In this document: positions 9,560-18,060 of the stretch, piece after piece
Layout of the letters: each line of letters opens with the position of its first letter
How positions within the stretch are numbered: the first letter of the stretch is position 1
Assembly (NCBI GenBank): GCA_011389685.1
Contig: JAABTV010000002.1
Coordinates: forward strand, 1 to 64,000
Reading direction: 5' to 3'
Source of the DNA: Paracoccaceae bacterium
Lineage (GTDB): Bacteria; Pseudomonadota; Alphaproteobacteria; Rhodobacterales; Rhodobacteraceae
DNA length: 64,000 nt
The notes under the pieces: generated by a model
Seen by the model: the letters and a program-made list of their open reading frames with translations, nothing else
Told to the model about the DNA's origin: nothing
Databases searched by the model: none
Made by a program: the position numbers and the translations under genes

Positions 9560-10273
9560 ATGCGTATCGCCATGTGGTCCGGCCCCCGCAATCTCTCGAC
9601 CGCGATGATGTATTCATTCGGCGCGCGCCCCGATTGCGCGGTGATCGACGAACCCTTCTATGCCGTCTATCTCGCGCAGACCGGCCTCGCCCATCCGATG
9701 CGCGACAAAATCCTCGCCGCCCAGCCACAGGATCCCGCGCGGGTCATTGACGATTTGTCAGGCCCTGTTCCGGGCGGAAAGCCGCATTTCTACCAGAAAC
9801 ACATGACCCAGCACATGCTCCCCGCGATCCCGCGCGACTGGATGTCCGAAACCGTCAATATCTTCCTCATCCGCCACCCCGCCCGCGTGGTCGCCAGTTT
9901 CGGCGCGAAATACGACAACCCCACACTCGACGATATCGGCTTTGCCCAGCAGGCCGCGCTTTACGATCACACCCGCGCCCTGGGCCAGACCCCCATCGTG
10001 ATCGACAGCGCCGACATCCGCCGCGCCCCCGAAACGATGCTGCGCAAACTCTGCGACGCGATCGGCCTGCCCTTCGATCCGGCGATGCTCTCCTGGCCAG
10101 CCGGCGGCCACAAGGATGATGGCGTCTGGGCGCCGCATTGGTATGGCTCGGTTCACGCCTCGACCGGCTTCGCCCCGGCCGAGGGCCCGCTCCCCGATCT
10201 GCCGCCAGAGCGCGCCGCGCTGGCCCGGGATGCGCTCCCGTTTTACGAAAAATTAGCCGAAGTTAAGATTTGA
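9560..10273 (+). CDS. Sulfotransferase-like P-loop protein paired with class IV aminotransferase
   Basis: The 237-residue protein has a sulfotransferase-fold outline. The 5'-phosphosulfate-like loop at the N-terminus, WSGPRNLSTAMMYSFG (residues 6-21), is followed by a 3'-phosphate motif, FLIRHPARVVASF. The start was moved to the ATG giving MRIAMWSG, because the track start lies inside the preceding hairpin. Whether it uses PAPS is unknown; the family is poorly characterised. The close downstream position after the atypical aminotransferase suggests the two act on one substrate. It is not linked to the polysaccharide sulfotransferase at 57 kb. Confidence 0.7.
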   Translation: MRIAMWSGPRNLSTAMMYSFGARPDCAVIDEPFYAVYLAQTGLAHPMRDKILAAQPQDPARVIDDLSGPVPGGKPHFYQKHMTQHMLPAIPRDWMSETVNIFLIRHPARVVASFGAKYDNPTLDDIGFAQQAALYDHTRALGQTPIVIDSADIRRAPETMLRKLCDAIGLPFDPAMLSWPAGGHKDDGVWAPHWYGSVHASTGFAPAEGPLPDLPPERAALARDALPFYEKLAEVKI

Positions 10274-10340
10274 TTGCCAAAATCGACCGCGCGCCCGGTT
10301 AACCCCGGAATTCCGCTTTTTCGGCATACGGAAAACAGCC

Positions 10341-10370
10341 GGGGGGTGCATGCAAATCACCCCCCTTTTT
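10341..10370 (+). terminator. Rho-independent terminator after the sulfotransferase-like gene
   Basis: The stem GGGGGGTG/CACCCCCC (8 bp) with a 9-nt loop is followed by TTTTT. It lies between the convergent sulfotransferase-like gene and argG. On the minus strand only a broken A/T run is present, so it is mainly a + strand terminator. Confidence 0.75.
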
Positions 10371-10402
10371 GCCCGGATCGATTCGCGGTTAACCACCGGC
10401 GA

Positions 10403-11632
10403 TTATTCGCCGCCGACCCGGTTCCTGCGCATCGCCAAAAGCCGCAACCGCAGCGCGTTGAGCTTGATGAACCCGGCCGCGTCCTTCTGATCGTATGCGC
10501 CCGCGTCATCCTCGAATGTCACATGCTCTTCCGAATAGAGCGAATATTCCGACCAGCGCCCCACTGTTCGGGCCAAGCCCTTGTAAAGCTTCAACCTTAC
10601 CGTGCCGCTCACATAGTCCTGGCTCTTGTCGATCAGCGCCTGAAGCATCTCGCGCTCGGGGCTGAACCAGAACCCGTTATAGATCAGTTCGGCATATTGC
10701 GGCATGATCTGGTCCTTGAGATGCATCGCGCCGCGATCCATCGTGATGCTCTCGATCCCGCGATGCGCCTCAAGCAGGATCGTGCCCCCGGGCGTCTCAT
10801 AGATGCCGCGCGATTTCATCCCCACGAACCGCCCCTCGACCAGGTCAAGCCTCCCGACACCATGCTTTCGCCCGTATTCATTCAATACCGTCAGTATGTT
10901 GGCAGGACTCATCGACACGCCGTTGATGCTCACCGCATCGCCTTTTTCAAAGCCGATCTCGATGAATTCCGGCTGATCCGGCGCATCCTCTGGATGCACC
11001 GTGCGCTGGTACACGTAATCCGGCGCATCTACCGCCGGGTCTTCCAGCACCTTGCCCTCGGACGAGGTATGCAACAGGTTCGCATCGACCGAGAACGGCG
11101 CCTCGCCAAGCTTGTCCTTTGCGATCGGAATCTGGTTTTTCTCCGCGAAATCAAGAAGCCTGGTGCGACTTGTCAGATCCCATTCCCGCCACGGCGCGAT
11201 CACCTTGATATCGGGGTTGAGCGCATAGGCCGCCAGTTCGAACCGCACCTGGTCGTTGCCCTTGCCGGTCGCCCCATGCGCCACCGCATCGGCGCCGGTC
11301 TCCGCCGCGATCTCGATCAACCGCTTGGAAATAAGGGGCCGCGCAATCGACGTGCCCAGCAGGTATAGCCCCTCATAGACCGCGTTCGCCCGGAACATCG
11401 GGAACACGAAATCCCGCACGAATTCCTCGCGCACATCCTCGATATAGATGTTTTCGGGCCGGATTCCCAACATCTCGGCCTTTTCCCGCGCCGGGTCCAA
11501 CTCCTCGCCCTGGCCCAGATCGGCGGTAAAGGTCACGACCTCGCAGCCATATTCCGTCTGAAGCCATTTCAGGATGATCGACGTATCAAGGCCGCCGGAA
11601 TAGGCCAGCACAACTTTCTTCGGCGCGGACAT
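10403..11632 (-). CDS. argG: Argininosuccinate synthase
   Basis: The 409-residue enzyme joins citrulline and aspartate using ATP, the penultimate step of arginine synthesis. The ATP pyrophosphatase P-loop, AYSGGLDTS, is at about residues 10-18, and [13 protein letters not shown] follows later in the chain. The track extends 59 residues further upstream, but the ATG giving [14 protein letters not shown] is the family start and has a GAGGGG ribosome-binding site. It converges on the sulfotransferase-like gene and is divergent from ilvA, with about 100 bp between starts. argJ, also of the arginine pathway, lies 22 kb away. Confidence 0.97.
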   Translation of the reverse strand: MSAPKKVVLAYSGGLDTSIILKWLQTEYGCEVVTFTADLGQGEELDPAREKAEMLGIRPENIYIEDVREEFVRDFVFPMFRANAVYEGLYLLGTSIARPLISKRLIEIAAETGADAVAHGATGKGNDQVRFELAAYALNPDIKVIAPWREWDLTSRTRLLDFAEKNQIPIAKDKLGEAPFSVDANLLHTSSEGKVLEDPAVDAPDYVYQRTVHPEDAPDQPEFIEIGFEKGDAVSINGVSMSPANILTVLNEYGRKHGVGRLDLVEGRFVGMKSRGIYETPGGTILLEAHRGIESITMDRGAMHLKDQIMPQYAELIYNGFWFSPEREMLQALIDKSQDYVSGTVRLKLYKGLARTVGRWSEYSLYSEEHVTFEDDAGAYDQKDAAGFIKLNALRLRLLAMRRNRVGGE

Positions 11633-11733
11633 CGCTGTTCCCCTCGTTTGTTTGACCGCGCGATAAAGGGTTTTCCATGGCAGGGCAAGGCGCGGGGCTT
11701 GCCAGCCATCGCGCGCTGGGCCACACAGAACGC

Positions 11734-12981
11734 ATGAGCTTTCAACAGGATTTCCATACCCGGGCCCGTGCGGCCGAGCGCGCCATGCGACAGGTGTTTC
11801 CCGAAACACCGCTGCAACGTAACGTTCACCTTTCCGAAAGATTCGGCTGCGATCTTTACCTCAAGCGCGAAGATCTTTCGCCGGTGCGGTCCTACAAGTT
11901 GCGCGGTGCGTTCAACGCGATGCGCAAGGTTCTGGATGCGGCACCCGCGTCGCGGCTTTTTGTTTGTGCCTCTGCGGGCAACCACGCGCAGGGGGTGGCC
12001 TTCATGTGCCAGCATTTCGGCGTGCAGGGCGTGATCTTCATGCCGGTGACGACACCGCAGCAGAAGATCCAGAAAACCCGGATCTTCGGTGGCGATACGA
12101 TCGAGATTCGCCTGACCGGCGACTATTTCGACGACACGCTGGCCGAGGCGCAACGCTTCTGCACGGCCGAGGGCGGGCATTTCCTCGCCCCCTTCGACGA
12201 CGATGACGTGATCGAGGGGCAGGCCTCGGTCGCCGTTGAAATCGCCGACCAGATCGGCGGCGCCCCGGATCACATCATCCTGCCCGTCGGCGGCGGCGGG
12301 CTTTCGGCCGGCGTGTGCCAGTATTTCGGCGATGCGACGCATTACAGCTTTGTCGAGCCCGAGGGCGGCACAAGCCTCGCCGCCGCAATCCGCGCAGGGG
12401 CGCCGGTCACGCTCGACAGGATCGACAGTTTCGTCGATGGCGCCGCCGTCGCAAGAATTGGAGAGGCGCCTTTCAAGACGCTGAAAAAATTCGATATATC
12501 AGATATCTACGCCGCGCCCGAAGATCGCATCTGCACCACGATTCTCGAAATGCTGAATGTCGAGGGGATCGTCCTCGAACCCGCCGGCGCGCTGGCGGTC
12601 GACGTTCTTGTAGATGTGGCCGACCAGATCGAGGGCAAGCGGGTTGTCTGCATCACCTCAGGCGGGAACTTCGATTTCGAACGCCTACCCGAGGTCAAGG
12701 AACGCGCGCAGCGGTTTTCGGGGGTCAAGAAATACTTCATCCTGCGCCTGCCCCAACGCCCCGGCGCGCTCAAGGAATTCCTCAATATTCTCGGCCCCGA
12801 GGATGACATCGCGCGATTTGAATACCTCAAGAAATCAGCACGAAACTTCGGGTCGGTCCTGCTCGGCATAGAAACCTCAAAACGCGAGAATTTCGATACT
12901 CTCCTGACCCGGCTGGACGCGGCCGGATTCACCTACAGGGACATCACCAACGACAATATCCTGGCCGAGTTCCTGATCTGA
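11734..12981 (+). CDS. ilvA: Threonine ammonia-lyase (threonine dehydratase) with C-terminal ACT-like domain
   Basis: The 415-residue PLP enzyme deaminates threonine to 2-oxobutyrate, the entry to isoleucine synthesis. The PLP lysine is Lys55 in RSYKLRGAF. The phosphate-binding glycine loop is VGGGGLSAG. From about 325 on, [16 protein letters not shown] marks a single ACT-like regulatory domain, as in the short Bacillus-type IlvA and not the two-domain E. coli form. I chose the ATG giving MSFQQDF; the 19 residues before it in the track are non-conserved. The SD is weak. Whether it is isoleucine-inhibited biosynthetic or catabolic cannot be settled from sequence. Confidence 0.9.
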   Translation: MSFQQDFHTRARAAERAMRQVFPETPLQRNVHLSERFGCDLYLKREDLSPVRSYKLRGAFNAMRKVLDAAPASRLFVCASAGNHAQGVAFMCQHFGVQGVIFMPVTTPQQKIQKTRIFGGDTIEIRLTGDYFDDTLAEAQRFCTAEGGHFLAPFDDDDVIEGQASVAVEIADQIGGAPDHIILPVGGGGLSAGVCQYFGDATHYSFVEPEGGTSLAAAIRAGAPVTLDRIDSFVDGAAVARIGEAPFKTLKKFDISDIYAAPEDRICTTILEMLNVEGIVLEPAGALAVDVLVDVADQIEGKRVVCITSGGNFDFERLPEVKERAQRFSGVKKYFILRLPQRPGALKEFLNILGPEDDIARFEYLKKSARNFGSVLLGIETSKRENFDTLLTRLDAAGFTYRDITNDNILAEFLI

Positions 12982-13007
12982 CAGGATCGCCCCCGGCGCG
13001 GCGCGCC

Positions 13008-13340
13008 TCAGACCACACTACGGTTCTCCAGCGTCTTGAGGAAAGCAACCTTGGACGCCTCATAGGTCTGGACGATTTCGCAAAGGTCAATCGACGCGTG
13101 ATCGCCGCCGGCAGCAGCGCTCTCACCCTTGGCGCAAAGCTCTGAAAAGCTTGAGAACCCGAGGTTCAACGCGCTGCCCTTGAGGAAGTGCAGGCAGCAT
13201 TCGATCTTGTCCCCGGGCAATCCCGCCCGCAACTCTTCCATCGCCTCCTCGACCTCTTCAAGAAACAGATCGACGACTTCACCAAAATCGTCTTCACCGA
13301 TGTCGTTTCGAAGTTCATCCACCTTGTCCCAGTCAATCAT
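13008..13340 (-). CDS. Hpt (histidine phosphotransfer) domain protein
   Basis: The 110-residue protein is a stand-alone Hpt four-helix bundle. The phosphoacceptor is His51 in CLHFLKGSALNLGF, a good match to the HxLKG(s/a)a motif. It would pass phosphate between a hybrid kinase and a response regulator. It is divergent from the response-regulator/PP2C gene, with 120-180 bp between starts, which suggests that gene as its partner. No kinase is encoded nearby. It converges on ilvA with a 26-bp gap. Confidence 0.88.
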   Translation of the reverse strand: MIDWDKVDELRNDIGEDDFGEVVDLFLEEVEEAMEELRAGLPGDKIECCLHFLKGSALNLGFSSFSELCAKGESAAAGGDHASIDLCEIVQTYEASKVAFLKTLENRSVV

Positions 13341-13521
13341 CGCCCCGTCTCACATGAGGTTTCGTATGAGCGAACCATGCAGCAACAAAATTAAGCGAGT
13401 CTTTCGATCCGGTCAGATTACCGGTCAAGAAGTTCGCGTTTTAACATTCATGCGTCGTTAAATGTCTGGGAGCTATATACGTCCGAATGATCCCGAGGGA
13501 CTTGTCGCAACAGGCTGGCAA

Positions 13522-14805
13522 ATGACATGTAAGCCACGAATGAATGCCCGGCCCAAAGGCGGACCGGCCCCGGTGCGGGACCGGATGCCCATCGTTCTTG
13601 TGGTCGATGACAGCCGGCTGCAACGCCATATCCTCAAGGCATCTCTCAACCGCTGGGGTTACCATGTGCTCGAGGCCGAATCCGGTCAGAGGGCACTGGA
13701 ACTCTGTCGTGAAACCGAACCGGACATGGTGATCAGCGACTGGATGATGCCGGGCATGAACGGGCTCGAATTCTGCAAGGCATTCCGCGCGATGGAACGC
13801 GAAAGCTATGGTTATTTCATCCTTCTCACCTCGAAAAGCGAAAAGAACGAAGTGGCCCTCGGGCTTGACAATGGTGCTGACGATTTCCTGACCAAACCCG
13901 TGAACGCCGCCGAACTTCGCGCGCGGCTCAATGCCGGGGAACGCATCCTGAACATGGAACGGGAACTGACCGAAAAGAACCGCCTTATCAACAGTGCCCT
14001 TGAGGAAATTCAATCTCTTTACTACTCGATCGACAGCGACCTTGTCGAAGCGAAGAAGCTCCAGCAATCTCTCATACGCGAGAGGTTTCGAGATTTCGGC
14101 GCAGCACAGATTTCACTCATGCTCCATTCGAGTGGCCATGTCGGGGGTGATCTCGTGGGTTTCTTCCCGGTCAACGAAACCCGTATCGGCTTCTTTTCCA
14201 TAGATGTTTCGGGGCACGGGATCAGCTCGGCCCTGATGACGGCGCGGCTGGCGGGCTATCTCTCGTCCACCGCGCCGGAACAGAATATCGCGATCGAAGC
14301 CATCCCCGGTTTCGACAAGAGTCCGATAAGCCCGGCCAAGGTGATCGAGCACCTGAATCAACTCGTTCTGAATGAAATGGACACCGAACACTACTTTACC
14401 CTGCTCCTCGCCGATGTCGATCTCGCAAGCGGGCGCGTGCGCATGGCACAGGCCGGGCATCCCCACCCGCTGGTCCAACGTGCCGATGGCACCATTGAAC
14501 AGGATGGGCCGGGGGGGCTACCCGTCGGATTGATTCCCGGCGCTTCTTACGAGGAGTTTTCCGTTATCCTTGAGCCCGGTGACCGGCTGATGATTTTCTC
14601 GGACGGCATCACCGAATGTCCGGACCCCGATGGCGGCTTGCTCAACGAGGAGGGTCTTGAAAACATCCTGCGCGGGCTTTCGGGTGCGAAAAGCACCGCT
14701 CTGCTCGAATCCGTGATCTGGAAGCTTTCGGAATTCGCCGGTGACGGTGACTTTCCCGACGATGTTTCGGCTGTTCTTCTGGAGTATCAGGGTCTTGCAA
14801 GATAG
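13522..14805 (+). CDS. Response regulator with PP2C/SpoIIE-type phosphatase output
   Basis: A receiver domain is followed by a short helical linker and a PPM-family Ser/Thr phosphatase. With the ATG at 13522 the protein has 427 residues. The acidic pocket is Asp29/30 (VVDDS), the phosphoacceptor is Asp73 (ISDWMMP) and the switch lysine is Lys125 (TKP). The linker (about 140-185) looks coiled coil. Phosphatase motifs are GHVGGDLVG, IDVSGHGISSALM, FSDGITEC and FPDDVSAVLL. Such proteins usually dephosphorylate an anti-sigma antagonist; no RsbV/W-like gene is present. The start is uncertain: ATGs at 13462, 13540 and 13585 are alternatives. The TATATA near 13474 suggests transcription begins near there, which is why I rejected 13462. 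Confidence 0.85.
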   Translation: MTCKPRMNARPKGGPAPVRDRMPIVLVVDDSRLQRHILKASLNRWGYHVLEAESGQRALELCRETEPDMVISDWMMPGMNGLEFCKAFRAMERESYGYFILLTSKSEKNEVALGLDNGADDFLTKPVNAAELRARLNAGERILNMERELTEKNRLINSALEEIQSLYYSIDSDLVEAKKLQQSLIRERFRDFGAAQISLMLHSSGHVGGDLVGFFPVNETRIGFFSIDVSGHGISSALMTARLAGYLSSTAPEQNIAIEAIPGFDKSPISPAKVIEHLNQLVLNEMDTEHYFTLLLADVDLASGRVRMAQAGHPHPLVQRADGTIEQDGPGGLPVGLIPGASYEEFSVILEPGDRLMIFSDGITECPDPDGGLLNEEGLENILRGLSGAKSTALLESVIWKLSEFAGDGDFPDDVSAVLLEYQGLAR

Positions 14806-15230
14806 CGCGCCACAAACATCCTGTCCCCGGCATTGCCAAGTTCCCGAACAGCGAGGTCCGCGCCCATCCATACCGGGGTATGATATTCTTCAGGCGCTTC
14901 GGCAAGGCATCGCACCGGTCGCGCCACGAAAACCTCGCACAGCTTTTCGGCCCAGATTTCGTATTCCGGCATAAAGGTGAACCGGCGAAACGCCCCGAGC
15001 CGGCGTGGAGACGCAATCTTCCAACCGGTCTCCTCGAACACTTCACGATGCAACGCATGGAGCGGCGGCTCCCCGGCCTCGACGCCACCGCCGGGCAATT
15101 GCAATTCATCGAATGGCGCCGTCTGGAACGTCAGGAGAAGGTTCTTGCCAAGCGGCAAGACCGCGTAAACGCCTCGACGCAAGACATAGCGCCGTGATCT
15201 TGTGGGCGGCGCTCCGATCCTTGGTATCAT
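14787..15230 (-). CDS. Nudix hydrolase
   Basis: The 147-residue protein has one intact Nudix box, GGGVEAGEPPLHALHREVFEETGW, matching GX5EX7REUXEEXGU. It hydrolyses a nucleoside-diphosphate-linked substrate that the sequence does not identify. The start was taken at the ATG giving MIPRIGAPP, because the track start would overlap hslO and its heat-shock promoter. Its 3' end overlaps the phosphatase gene tail to tail by 19 bp. Confidence 0.85.
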   Translation of the reverse strand: MIPRIGAPPTRSRRYVLRRGVYAVLPLGKNLLLTFQTAPFDELQLPGGGVEAGEPPLHALHREVFEETGWKIASPRRLGAFRRFTFMPEYEIWAEKLCEVFVARPVRCLAEAPEEYHTPVWMGADLAVRELGNAGDRMFVARYLARP

Positions 15231-15239
15231 CGGCTTTCT

Positions 15240-15270
15240 CTTGGACCTTCCATTGCCGCACCTATATTCA
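15240..15270 (+). promoter_or_regulatory. Sigma-32 (RpoH) promoter for hslO
   Basis: CTTG, then 17 bp, then CCTATATTCA, matches the alphaproteobacterial RpoH pattern CTTG-N17/18-CYTATNT. It lies about 37 bp upstream of the hslO ATG. The dnaK promoter in this window has the same elements with an 18-bp spacer. Confidence 0.75.
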
Positions 15271-15306
15271 CGCGGTATGCCAAAGCTCGGCCAACAAGGA
15301 AACCCC

Positions 15307-16305
15307 ATGACCTTCGGAACTCAAATCGCCTGGGACGACTCGGTATTGCCGTTCCAACTCGACCATTCGGATATCCGCGGACGCGTCGCAAGACTCGACC
15401 GAACCCTTGGGGGTGTTCTTGCCCAGCATGATTATCCCCAGCCTGTCGAGGCGATGGTCGCGGAAATGGCGCTGTTGACCGCCCTCATCGGACAGACCAT
15501 CAAACTGCGCTGGAAACTGTCGCTCCAGGTTCAATCAAAGGGCCCTGTGCGCATGATCGCCACCGACTATTTCAGCCCTTCAAAAGAAGGCGAACCTGCG
15601 CAACTCCGGGCCTATGCAAGCTTTGACCGCGAGAAACTGGGCAAAGGCAATCCATTTGACCAGATCGGCGAAGGCTATTTCGCGATCCTGATTGACCAAG
15701 GCAAAGGGATGACTCCCTATCAAGGCATCACGCCGCTAACCGGTGATTCCATCGCCGCCTGTGCCGAAGCCTACTTTGCGCAGTCCGAGCAGCTTCCAAC
15801 CCGGTTTTCGCTGAGTTTCGGGAAATCGATCGAATCAGGCGGCGCGGAACGCTGGCGCGCGGGCGGCGTCATGCTTCAGCACATGCCAAAGGCTTCACCG
15901 CTGGCCAAGGGGCAAGGAGGATCGGGCGACAGCGGACTTCTTCAGGCGGGTGACCTGCTTGAAGGCGAGGATGGAGAAAACTGGAACCGCGCCAATCTTC
16001 TTCTCGACATGGTGGACGATCTTGAACTCATTGGCCCATCCATCACGCCCACCGATTTGCTGGTGCGCCTGTTCCATGAAGACGTTCCCCGCGTCTTTGA
16101 CGCCCAGCCCGTGCGTTTCGGCTGTACCTGCTCTGAGGAACGCGTGAGGCAGAGCCTCTCGATTTATTCAGCCAAGGATATTGAGACAATGACAACCAGG
16201 GATGGCCGTGTCACCGCGGATTGCCAGTTCTGCGGACGCCATTATGATCTCGACCCCAAATCGCTCGGCTTCGAGGCGCAGGAGCAGCCGGATGGCAAGT
16301 CGTGA
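15307..16305 (+). CDS. hslO: Redox-regulated holdase chaperone Hsp33
   Basis: The 332-residue Hsp33 binds unfolding proteins under oxidative heat stress in the cytoplasm. The C-terminal zinc switch is intact: CTC, 30 residues, then CQFC, the C-x-C-x(27-32)-C-x-x-C arrangement. The N-terminal substrate-binding domain is of normal length. I chose the ATG giving MTFGTQIAWDD, preceded by AAGGA. The 35 upstream residues in the track cross the sigma-32 promoter. The downstream CoA-Nudix gene overlaps it by 14 bp, so both may be heat-induced together. Confidence 0.95.
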   Translation: MTFGTQIAWDDSVLPFQLDHSDIRGRVARLDRTLGGVLAQHDYPQPVEAMVAEMALLTALIGQTIKLRWKLSLQVQSKGPVRMIATDYFSPSKEGEPAQLRAYASFDREKLGKGNPFDQIGEGYFAILIDQGKGMTPYQGITPLTGDSIAACAEAYFAQSEQLPTRFSLSFGKSIESGGAERWRAGGVMLQHMPKASPLAKGQGGSGDSGLLQAGDLLEGEDGENWNRANLLLDMVDDLELIGPSITPTDLLVRLFHEDVPRVFDAQPVRFGCTCSEERVRQSLSIYSAKDIETMTTRDGRVTADCQFCGRHYDLDPKSLGFEAQEQPDGKS

Positions 16306-16894
16306 CCCTTTCGGCCCGGTGCATGCTGCCCTGAACCGGCAGGGGTGCCCATCGTCCGATTTCGATCTGAACCCCGACAAAGTTCTGCCCGCAGGGCGCC
16401 AATTGCGGCCGGCCGGCGTTCTGGTCCCGCTTTCCGAAGAGCGCGGAATTCTGCATGTGATCCTGACCAAACGGTCTTCGGCGCTCAAGCACCACCCCGG
16501 GCAAATCGCTTTCCCGGGGGGCAAGGTCGACCCCGGCGATGCCGACGAAACGGCCGCTGCCTTGCGCGAAGCACATGAAGAAATCGGACTTCACGCATCG
16601 AATATAGAAGTTCTGGGCACTCTGCCAACGCATGAAACCGTCACCGGCTTCATCGTCACTCCAATCGTCGGTCGGGTCATTGAACCCTTTGACACCCGGC
16701 CTGAACCCGGAGAAGTCGACGAGATATTCTCGGTTCCATTGTCGCATCTCGCCGATGTTTCCCGGTTCTCGGTTCAGTCTCGCCGGTGGCTCGGGCAGAG
16801 ACGATACTATTACACCGTGCCCTTCGGACCTTACTATGTCTGGGGGGCCACGGCGCGCATACTGCGTGGGTTGGCCGAACGGATGGCGGGCTGA
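16292..16894 (+). CDS. CoA-pyrophosphatase-type Nudix hydrolase
   Basis: The 200-residue protein has the subfamily signature upstream of the Nudix box, LTKRSSALKHHPGQIAFPGGKVD, and the box itself, GGKVDPGDADETAAALREAHEEIGL. In NudL/Pcd1 relatives this arrangement cleaves CoA to 3',5'-ADP and phosphopantetheine. The start at 16292 overlaps the end of hslO by 14 bp. Its stop overlaps the next gene as TGATG, so hslO, this gene and cca form a translationally coupled series. Confidence 0.87.
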   Translation: MASRDPFGPVHAALNRQGCPSSDFDLNPDKVLPAGRQLRPAGVLVPLSEERGILHVILTKRSSALKHHPGQIAFPGGKVDPGDADETAAALREAHEEIGLHASNIEVLGTLPTHETVTGFIVTPIVGRVIEPFDTRPEPGEVDEIFSVPLSHLADVSRFSVQSRRWLGQRRYYYTVPFGPYYVWGATARILRGLAERMAG

Positions 16895-18057
16895 TGCGGA
16901 TCACCGGAAACTGGTTCAAAAACGCGCATACGCAGGCGGTGTGCCGCACCCTGACCGAATCCGGTTATCAGGCGCTCTTTGTCGGAGGCTGTGTCCGCAA
17001 TGCCCTTCTGGGCAAGCCGGTGAGCGACATCGACATCGCGACCGATGCCACCCCCGAAACGGTTTGTGCGCTTGAAGAACGGGCCGGGTGCAAGGTGGTT
17101 CCAACGGGAATCGACCATGGCACCGTGACTGTGGTGTCCGGCGGTATTCCCCATGAAATCACGACCTTCCGTCGCGATGTCGAAACAGACGGGCGACGCG
17201 CGGTGATCGCCTATGCCGACAATGTCACCGACGATGCGCGGCGACGCGATTTCACGATGAACGCGCTCTATGCCGATCCCGATGGTGAGATCATTGATCC
17301 GCTTGGCGGGCTTGCCGACCTGCGGGCACGGCGCGTGCGGTTCATCGAAGACCCAGCTGACCGCATCCGCGAGGATTACCTGCGTGTGCTGCGCTTTTTC
17401 CGGTTTCATGCCTGGTATGGTGACGCTCAGGCCGGGATAGATCCCGAGGGCCTCGCTGCGGTCGCCGACCATCTCGAGGGTCTCGGTGCGTTGTCACGCG
17501 AGAGGGTTGGCGCCGAGATGAAGAAGCTCCTGGCTGCGCCCGATCCGGCGCCGTCTGTCGCCGCGATGCGCGCAACCGGTGTTCTGGGCATCATTCTTCC
17601 CGGGGCCAACGACCATGCGCTTGCCGTCCTCATTCACGCCGAGGACGATCTGGGCATCGAGCCTGATGCAATCCGGCGGCTCGCGTGCCTTGGCGGGGAA
17701 GACGTGCCCGACCGTTTGCGCCTTTCCCGGAAAGAGACCGCCCACCTGACCGCCTTGCAATCGGCGCCTTGCGCGACGGAAGATCCTGCTGTCCTGGGTT
17801 ATCGGCATTCTTATGCCATCGCTCAGGATATTATCCTTTTGCGTGCAGCCCTGTCGGAACAAGTGCCAAGCCCTGATGACCTTGCGTCGGCCCGAATGGG
17901 CGCAGGGGCACGTTTCCCGATAAGGGCGCGGGATCTGATGCCGGGCTATCAGGGTCCAGCCCTTGGACGGCGCTTGAAAGACCTGGAAAAGGCGTGGATC
18001 GCCTCGGGGTTTCAGCTGTCGCGTGAGGCACTTCTCGCGCTGCCCGATGAGGACTGA
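16894..18057 (+). CDS. cca: tRNA nucleotidyltransferase / poly(A) polymerase family (CCA-adding enzyme)
   Basis: The 387-residue class II nucleotidyltransferase has the N-terminal LFVGGCVRNALLG, the metal motif SDIDIATDA and RRDFTMNALYAD. The tRNA-binding RVRFIEDPADRIREDYLRVLRFFRF region follows. It adds or repairs the 3' CCA of tRNA; a poly(A) polymerase (PcnB) role cannot be excluded from sequence alone. Length and lack of an HD domain fit the alphaproteobacterial CCA enzyme. The start ATG overlaps the preceding TGA by one base. The next gene begins 3 bp after its stop. Confidence 0.9.
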   Translation: MRITGNWFKNAHTQAVCRTLTESGYQALFVGGCVRNALLGKPVSDIDIATDATPETVCALEERAGCKVVPTGIDHGTVTVVSGGIPHEITTFRRDVETDGRRAVIAYADNVTDDARRRDFTMNALYADPDGEIIDPLGGLADLRARRVRFIEDPADRIREDYLRVLRFFRFHAWYGDAQAGIDPEGLAAVADHLEGLGALSRERVGAEMKKLLAAPDPAPSVAAMRATGVLGIILPGANDHALAVLIHAEDDLGIEPDAIRRLACLGGEDVPDRLRLSRKETAHLTALQSAPCATEDPAVLGYRHSYAIAQDIILLRAALSEQVPSPDDLASARMGAGARFPIRARDLMPGYQGPALGRRLKDLEKAWIASGFQLSREALLALPDED

Positions 18058-18060
18058 GAC

